DNA from: Fibrobacter sp.
Lineage (GTDB): Bacteria > Fibrobacterota > Fibrobacteria > Fibrobacterales > Fibrobacteraceae
Length of the DNA: 36,781 bases
Assembly: GCA_017475045.1 (NCBI GenBank)
Contig: JAFVGH010000156.1
Span: 1-36,781, forward strand
Reading direction: 5' to 3'
Below are positions 32,066 to 36,781 of the stretch, one piece after another. The position numbers and the translations under genes are program-made. Each line of letters opens with the position of its first letter. Within the stretch, counting starts at the first letter, position 1. The notes under the pieces are model-generated. The model saw nothing but the letters and a program-made list of their open reading frames with translations. It ran no database searches and was not told the origin of the DNA.

Positions 32066-34453
32066 ATGATTTTAAGATTTTTACTCCTGCTTTGCCTGAT
32101 TCTTATCGGTTGCAATGAATCAAAGGACCAACTTCAGTCTGTTGGACAATCGAACACCATCATGGTCGGGTCAGATCGCGATGCTGAAGATGCCGTGGTC
32201 GAAAATAGGGATTCTCTGCTGAAAGACGTTCCGCCCCAGTTTAGGAGCAAGAGGCTCAAGTACAATTCTCTTGCCGACATGAACAAAAATCCGAAATTGC
32301 GGCTTGGCATGCAGACGGGATTTGTCTTTGTAGACAAGGAAACCCGCCGCCTGCTTCCAGGCGCAAAGATCGAGTACTACAATTCTACGCCCGACATGGC
32401 GTATCTGGTTTCCACAGGCAAGTTGGACGGCTTTATCAACGATGAACCCGTTATTCGTTATGTGGCGCTGGGCGTCCCGAATCTGGCTTACATTCATGCG
32501 GGCTTTGAACCGCTGAGCATCGTGGTGGCCTTCCCGATGAACCCTACAGGCAAGGCCCTTCGCGATGAGATGAATGAGTTTATTGAGAGATTGCGGGCGG
32601 AGGGCACCCTGGATGCCTTGGACAGCTTGTGGCTTGGTAATGACGAGGCGAAAAAAGTCGTAGAGTTCCCTAAGGCCATGCCCGGCAAGCGTACCCTCAA
32701 GATGGGTACCAGCGCCATCTCTGCACCCTTCGAGTACATCAAGGACGGAAAAGTCGTAGGTTATGAGATGGATCTTATGGCCCGTTTCTGCAAGGAATAC
32801 GGTTATGGTCTCGAATTAAATGATGTTCCCTTTGAATCCCTATTGCTTGGGCTAGAGACGAATACCTATGACTTTGTGGCCTCTACCTTGAGCGACATGC
32901 CTTCTATCAGCGAGCATTTCTATGAGTCCAACGCCATCTATGTTTCTGAATGCGTTATGGCGGTACAGGCTTTTGGTGAGAATTCTAAGCCCGAAATCAC
33001 ACTGCATCCCGACGAGGTCTTTGAAAAACTGAACCATGCAGGCAAAAAGATTGGCGTGGGATCGGGTTCGGTCTTTGATAGAATCTCAAAGGAGCACTTC
33101 CCGAAAGCCGATGTTCAGTATTTCAACGCTTATATCGACATGGCGAACCATGTTAAGGCGGGTAAACTAGACGCCATGATTATGGACGAGCCGGTTGCAA
33201 GGCTTTTCCTTTCCAGTGTCAAGGGAATTTCTGCTGTAGAAGAAAAACTAGATGAAGCGGATTATGCCTTTGCTTTTGCCAAGACAGAGCAAGGCGAAAA
33301 ACTAAACGCTCAGATGGCAGAGTTTATTGAGAAGAACATCAAGAAGGGGTTGAAAACGGACCTAGAGAAGGTCTGGTTTGGTTCAGATGAAAGTCTCAAG
33401 CAAATAGATCTGTCCAATCTAGAAGCCAAGAATGGGACCATCCGCCTGGGGACAAATACCGAGAACCCTCCCTTCGCTTACATCAAGGATAACGCCGTAG
33501 TAGGTTACGATATTGACTGGGTGGTGCGATTCTGCGAAGCCTATGGCTATGGACTCCAGATTGTGGACATGAAGTTTGAATCTGTCATGTCATCGCTGGT
33601 GTCTGGGCAGGTGGATATTGTTGTAGGAGGCATGACCGTTACGGAGGAACGCAAAGAGATGGTGCTGTTCTCGCCTCCTGTGTTCGACGGAGGAACGGTG
33701 GTCGTTGTGAAAACTCCGGAAGCCGGTGACGATGCCGCGGCCATTGACAGCCTTGGATTTTTTGATTCCCTGAAGCTCAGTTTCGAGAAAACCTTCGTTC
33801 GTGAATCCCGCTGGAAACTGGTGGTAAACGGTATCGGGGTTACCATCTTCATTTCCATCCTTTCTGCGGTTTTCGGGACTATTCTTGGGTTCCTGATTTG
33901 CCTGATGCGTCTTTCCAGGAACAAGGTGGCCGATGCCATCGCCATCACCTATATCCGTATTCTGCAGGGGACGCCGATGGTGGTGCTTCTGATGATTCTG
34001 TTCTATGTGGTGTTTGCTCGTACAGGTCTTGACGGAGTCTGGGTAGCTATCATTGGGTTTGGCATGAACTTCGGGGCCTACGTTTCCGAGATGATGCGCA
34101 CGGGAATAGAGGCGGTGGACAGGGGGCAAATGGAGGCTGCTCTGGCCCTTGGTTACACGAAACCCCGTGCCTTCTTCAAGATTGTGGTTCCACAGGCGGC
34201 AAGACATTTTTTGCCGGTGTACCAGGGTGAGTTTATTTCTCTGGTGAAGATGACATCTGTGGTGGGTTACATTGCCATCCACGATTTGACCAAGGCCTCC
34301 GACATTATCCGTAGCCGTACTTACGAGGCGTTCTTCCCGCTGGTGACTACGGCAATCATCTATTTTATCATTGCCTGGGTTTTGACTCGTGCCTTGACGG
34401 CTATCCAGAAACGCATTGACCCCAGAAACCGCCGGAAACGAATCGAATTTTAA
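32066..34453 (+). CDS. Fused amino-acid binding lipoprotein and ABC permease with extra binding lobes
   Basis: 795 residues from ATG 32066, chosen because AGGGAGGG (32051-32058) is too close to ATG 32060. Numbering from 32060: lipobox Cys18 (LIGC). Residues 79-195 look like only the second lobe of a family-3 binding protein (LRLGMQTGF, KLDGFINDEP); 210-442 are a complete two-lobed one (KMGTSAISAPFEYIKDGKVVGYEMDL, MIMDEPVA); 460-551 are only a first lobe (IRLGTNTENPPFAYIKDNAVVGYDID, VVGGMTVTEERK). The permease (570-797) has five or so membrane segments and the EAA loop EAALALGYTKPRAFFKIVVPQA. It pairs with the ATPase upstream for uptake of an amino acid. Confidence 0.88.
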   Translation: MILRFLLLLCLILIGCNESKDQLQSVGQSNTIMVGSDRDAEDAVVENRDSLLKDVPPQFRSKRLKYNSLADMNKNPKLRLGMQTGFVFVDKETRRLLPGAKIEYYNSTPDMAYLVSTGKLDGFINDEPVIRYVALGVPNLAYIHAGFEPLSIVVAFPMNPTGKALRDEMNEFIERLRAEGTLDALDSLWLGNDEAKKVVEFPKAMPGKRTLKMGTSAISAPFEYIKDGKVVGYEMDLMARFCKEYGYGLELNDVPFESLLLGLETNTYDFVASTLSDMPSISEHFYESNAIYVSECVMAVQAFGENSKPEITLHPDEVFEKLNHAGKKIGVGSGSVFDRISKEHFPKADVQYFNAYIDMANHVKAGKLDAMIMDEPVARLFLSSVKGISAVEEKLDEADYAFAFAKTEQGEKLNAQMAEFIEKNIKKGLKTDLEKVWFGSDESLKQIDLSNLEAKNGTIRLGTNTENPPFAYIKDNAVVGYDIDWVVRFCEAYGYGLQIVDMKFESVMSSLVSGQVDIVVGGMTVTEERKEMVLFSPPVFDGGTVVVVKTPEAGDDAAAIDSLGFFDSLKLSFEKTFVRESRWKLVVNGIGVTIFISILSAVFGTILGFLICLMRLSRNKVADAIAITYIRILQGTPMVVLLMILFYVVFARTGLDGVWVAIIGFGMNFGAYVSEMMRTGIEAVDRGQMEAALALGYTKPRAFFKIVVPQAARHFLPVYQGEFISLVKMTSVVGYIAIHDLTKASDIIRSRTYEAFFPLVTTAIIYFIIAWVLTRALTAIQKRIDPRNRRKRIEF

Positions 34454-34471
34454 CCATCCTGCCTCAACATT

Positions 34472-34543
34472 GTCATCTCCGCGCCCCTATTTCGTCATCC
34501 CCGTGCCCCTATATCGTCATCCCCGCGAAGGCGGGGATCTTGC
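34472..34543. repeat. Two 22-bp tandem units and a palindromic repeat upstream of the Omp85 gene
   Basis: Units at 34472-34493 and 34494-34515 each start GTCATC and contain CCCCTAT; the third unit at 34516 starts GTCATCCCCG but continues as a complete palindrome, ATCCCCGC (34519-34526), GAAG, GCGGGGAT (34531-34538). The first two look like copies of the element's left end. Confidence 0.7.
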
Positions 34544-34550
34544 ATAATTC

Positions 34551-34558
34551 TACATTTG
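34551..34558 (+). promoter_or_regulatory. TACATTTG box upstream of the Omp85 gene
   Basis: TACATTTG ends 5 nt before ATG 34564, directly after the palindromic repeat; no Shine-Dalgarno. Confidence 0.5.
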
Positions 34559-34563
34559 TACTG

Positions 34564-35925
34564 ATGTCCTGCTTGAAAACCACATTCCTCAGCCTGCTTG
34601 CCCTTGCGGCAATAGCCTTTGCCGAATCCGGAGATTCGTTGACTTGTCCTGAAGGAACGGTTATTTCCGCAATTCGGTTTGAGGGCCTGGAGCATACGAA
34701 CCCTCGCGTGGTCCAGCGGGAACTGTTGAACAAGGCTGGGGAGCCCTTTTCTGTCGAAAAGTTCGAAATCGAAAAACGTCGCCTGCAGGACCTGGACCTG
34801 TTTACCGACATCTCCGTATCATGTAGTGTGGCAAAGTATGGGCAAGAGATTGCCTCGGCACAGCCTCGCAATGACAAGTATGGTGAACTGATATACTCCT
34901 TTAAGGAAATCTTCCGCTGGATTCCCGCCCCCGCAGGCAAAAAGACCGACCGAGACGGACTCATGATCGGTCTGGCCCTGGCGAACCTGAACGTGCTTGG
35001 CGAGGACATCCGGGCTGAACTCCAGTACCGAACCTCTACAGACCCCTTCCTGGACAACAACGAATATGCCTTTTACGCCAGTTCGCCCTACCTGTTCGGC
35101 CTGCCCCTAGGCTGGAACCTAGAATTTCTCCGCACCGACAGTTACGATGAAATTCGGGGCTTCCAAGACGACAGCTGGCTTTTGGACTTGGATCTGGATT
35201 ACGGGATAAGTTCTCATTTGTCACTGCTTATGACTGTGGCCGGCCGTGAGTTGAAGGATGCAGCCTTCTTGCCTGAAGCCGGATTCGGTTTTGCCTTCGA
35301 TTTTCGGGATAGCAAGTTGGATAGTCGTCAGGGAGTCTATTTTGAATATATGCTGACCCATGTGGGTGAGGGTGACGATCGCGATTTCAACTGTAATATA
35401 ATAGATGATGGCGCGACTTGTGATGGCGGCATGGGTGGCGAGAATTATCGCGAGTTATTGACGGATGCCCGGGCCTATTACTCAATTTGGCGTTTTGTGA
35501 CGGGGGCTACGGCCCTGGTGCGTTACCGTATGGGCGATGTGGAACGTTACGACTACTATTATCATGGCGGTGCCAATACCTTCCGTGGTCACGAGGCCGA
35601 TTCTAACTATCTGGGCGTCCACGAGGCACTCCTTACGCTAGAAGAACGCTTTGTGCTGATGGTGCGCCATGCGGCAAGCCTCTGGGGCATCAACTTCTTC
35701 TATGGGGTGCAGCTGGTGGCCGGCCTGGACGGAAGCCTCCTGTGGGATAAGGGTCGCCCCGGCTGGGAAAACTACGAGGGGGCCGTTTATGGAGGTGTCC
35801 ATCTGGTAATTCCGGCCTTGGACCGTGTCCGTTTCGAGGTGGGGTACAGTCCTGATAAGGGTGAACCGGTGTTCTACTTCGGCCTCTTTGACAAGGTTAC
35901 CTCATCTCGCTGGCGTAGTCGATAG
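34564..35925 (+). CDS. Omp85-family outer-membrane protein with one POTRA domain
   Basis: 453 residues from ATG 34564. Signal peptide 1-20 (AIAFAES). One POTRA domain covers about 30-115 (TVISAIRFEGLEHTNPRVVQREL, RRLQDLDLFTDISVSC). The remainder is an outer-membrane beta-barrel with GGANTFRGHEADSN as the Omp85 (V/F)RG(F/Y)-type motif and alternating strands to the C-terminus. Typical BamA has five POTRAs and TamA three, so this is a short member, with role in outer-membrane protein or surface transport not determined. Inside the POTRA, residues 94-104 (QEIASAQPRND) are encoded by a reversed palindromic repeat, flanked by a duplicated KYG; without it the strand would read SVSCSVAKYGELIYSF, a normal POTRA strand. 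The protein probably tolerates the insertion as a loop. Confidence 0.88.
   Translation: MSCLKTTFLSLLALAAIAFAESGDSLTCPEGTVISAIRFEGLEHTNPRVVQRELLNKAGEPFSVEKFEIEKRRLQDLDLFTDISVSCSVAKYGQEIASAQPRNDKYGELIYSFKEIFRWIPAPAGKKTDRDGLMIGLALANLNVLGEDIRAELQYRTSTDPFLDNNEYAFYASSPYLFGLPLGWNLEFLRTDSYDEIRGFQDDSWLLDLDLDYGISSHLSLLMTVAGRELKDAAFLPEAGFGFAFDFRDSKLDSRQGVYFEYMLTHVGEGDDRDFNCNIIDDGATCDGGMGGENYRELLTDARAYYSIWRFVTGATALVRYRMGDVERYDYYYHGGANTFRGHEADSNYLGVHEALLTLEERFVLMVRHAASLWGINFFYGVQLVAGLDGSLLWDKGRPGWENYEGAVYGGVHLVIPALDRVRFEVGYSPDKGEPVFYFGLFDKVTSSRWRSR
34834..34883. repeat. Palindromic repeat with 8-bp flanking duplication, in frame in the Omp85 gene
   Basis: AAGTATGG occurs at 34834-34841 and 34876-34883. 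Between them 34 bp hold, on the minus strand, an element starting GTCATTGCGAGG and ending GGCAATCTC, the same ends as the hemC copy. The offset is 42 bp, which keeps the frame. Confidence 0.8.
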
Positions 35926-35939
35926 TTTGCGAAAATATG

Positions 35940-35986
35940 ATGGAAAATTCCACATTGTAAAGCAATGTTTACATTGTGTTTTCCAT
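35940..35986. terminator. Long inverted repeat after the Omp85 gene
   Basis: ATGGAAAA (35940-35947) pairs with TTTTCCAT (35979-35986); inside, CACATTGTAAA (35951-35961) pairs with TTTACATTGTG (35968-35978) with one mismatch. Likely a terminator or a protein site upstream of the V-ATPase promoter. Confidence 0.5.
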
Positions 35987-36061
35987 TATATGGCTTAAAA
36001 CATCCTTTTATCTTCAATTTTTGCAAGAAAAAAATTTTTTTCGCTTTTTTTGCCATTTTTT

Positions 36062-36091
36062 TTGACTTTTTCCGAAAATTACTTGTATATT
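36062..36091 (+). promoter_or_regulatory. Promoter of the V-type ATPase operon
   Basis: TTGACT (36062-36067), 18 nt, TATATT (36086-36091): a sigma-70-like promoter, and the clearest one in the window. It is followed by a leader of about 80 nt with a C4/G4 hairpin at 36109-36133 that has a following T run and could attenuate. Confidence 0.6.
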
Positions 36092-36178
36092 CCTAACGTA
36101 AAAAACCGAAAATCCCCTTTTTGGGGTGTTTTTGGGGTTATAAGGCTTTAAGTAATTAAAGATCCATTGGAGATATAT

Positions 36179-36781
36179 ATGGCAGAAGACTTGCAATACC
36201 TTATGGAACGCATCCAGAAGGATGCCGTAGATAAAGCAGAAACCGAGGCTGCGGCAATTATCGCTCGCGCTAAGGATAAAGCGGCAGAAATCGTAAAGGC
36301 GGCAGAAGCCGAAGCGAGCGCCAAGCTCGAAAAGGCCGACAAGGACGCCGAAGCGTTCACGGAACGTAGCGAACGCACCCTTGAACAGTCTGCCCGCGAC
36401 CTCCTGCTTTCGGTAGGCAAGAACCTTGAAAAGATGATTATGGACCTGTTGAACCTCGAGGTGGAGAAGTCCCTGGACGAATCCACCGTCAAGAGCATGC
36501 TCCTCACGGTAGCCAAGTCCTATACCTCCGACATCGAGGTGGATTTCTCCGACGCCGATGCCCGCAAGCTCAGCTCCTTTGTGATGGGCGAGTTCAAGAA
36601 GCAGCTTTCCGCCGGCGTGAAGGTCGAAAGCGACAAGGGCGTCAAGTTCGGCTTCCGCATCAAGCTCGATGGCGGCAAGGTCACCCACGAATTTACAGAA
36701 GCTGCAATGGCCGACGCTCTTTCGGCCCTGCTCCGTCCGCAACTTGCCAGAGTGGTAAACGCTGCCGCACAGGCGAAGTAA
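36179..36781 (+). CDS. V-type ATPase subunit E
   Basis: 200 residues from ATG 36179, six nt after GGAG (36169-36172); the frame extends slightly upstream from a TTG with no ribosome site. Subunit E is the peripheral stalk that links V1 to Vo. An Ala/Glu/Lys-rich N-terminal helix (about 10-85: KAETEAAAIIARAKDKAAEIVKAAEAEA-type pattern) is followed by a globular C-terminal domain ending RPQLARVVNAAAQAK, as in NtpE/AtpE. The gene ends exactly at the window edge, and the remaining V-ATPase genes presumably follow. Confidence 0.88.
   Translation: MAEDLQYLMERIQKDAVDKAETEAAAIIARAKDKAAEIVKAAEAEASAKLEKADKDAEAFTERSERTLEQSARDLLLSVGKNLEKMIMDLLNLEVEKSLDESTVKSMLLTVAKSYTSDIEVDFSDADARKLSSFVMGEFKKQLSAGVKVESDKGVKFGFRIKLDGGKVTHEFTEAAMADALSALLRPQLARVVNAAAQAK

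Overview
The window looks like chromosomal DNA from a Fibrobacter-type, Gram-negative fibrolytic bacterium. The evidence is two lipoproteins with the Fibrobacter 'major paralogous' (FISUMP) domain, serine-rich linkers in secreted proteins, C-terminal domains of the type IX secretion sorting kind, a GH16 glucanase, a PL1 pectate lyase, a CotH-kinase protein, GLUG repeats, lipid A genes (lpxD, lpxC), an Omp85 barrel and the start of a V-type ATPase operon. No rRNA, tRNA, CRISPR array, IS element or prophage was seen.

Layout. 1-2628: the 3' end of argG, then two tandem FISUMP lipoproteins; each of the three genes ends in the same terminator hairpin. 2644-7679: a periplasmic TPR protein, a GH16 enzyme, and a convergent PL1 pectate lyase. 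7710-9336: tsaE and rlmI, leftward. 9432-11509: a possible short transcript with a 16-codon ORF and a terminator, then a GLUG surface protein. 11550-12689: nspC. 12827-15564: a four-gene run with a hypothetical secreted protein, a FecCD-type permease, its ATPase and a small lipoprotein. 15655-19915: a structured leader and a two-gene operon whose second product resembles the pore-forming part of anthrax protective antigen (PA). 19920-21782: a convergent CotH-kinase protein. 21919-27631: a tight run of gamma-carbonic-anhydrase-like protein, lipid kinase, lpxD, lpxC, hemA and hemC. 27642-28976: greA and tatD, leftward. 29038-30879: a DUF2062-DUF1015 fusion. 30968-34453: an amino-acid ABC transporter with two unusual fusions. 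34564-35925: an Omp85 protein with one POTRA. 36179-36781: V-ATPase subunit E.

Three things stand out. First, the PA-like protein carries calcium-binding repeats, the pore-domain sequence pattern and the start of PA domain 3, but no PA14 domain. Second, a family of short palindromic repeats (GTCAT...ATCT type) occurs between genes and also inside them: in frame in hemC, at the 3' end of hemA, and in the POTRA domain of the Omp85 gene with an 8-bp flanking duplication. Third, several housekeeping genes have TATATTTG or TACATTTG only 4-9 nt before the start codon and no Shine-Dalgarno sequence, resembling the Bacteroidetes -7 box and suggesting leaderless or nearly leaderless mRNAs.

All functions come from reading translated sequence and recalling family motifs. 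No database search was run.
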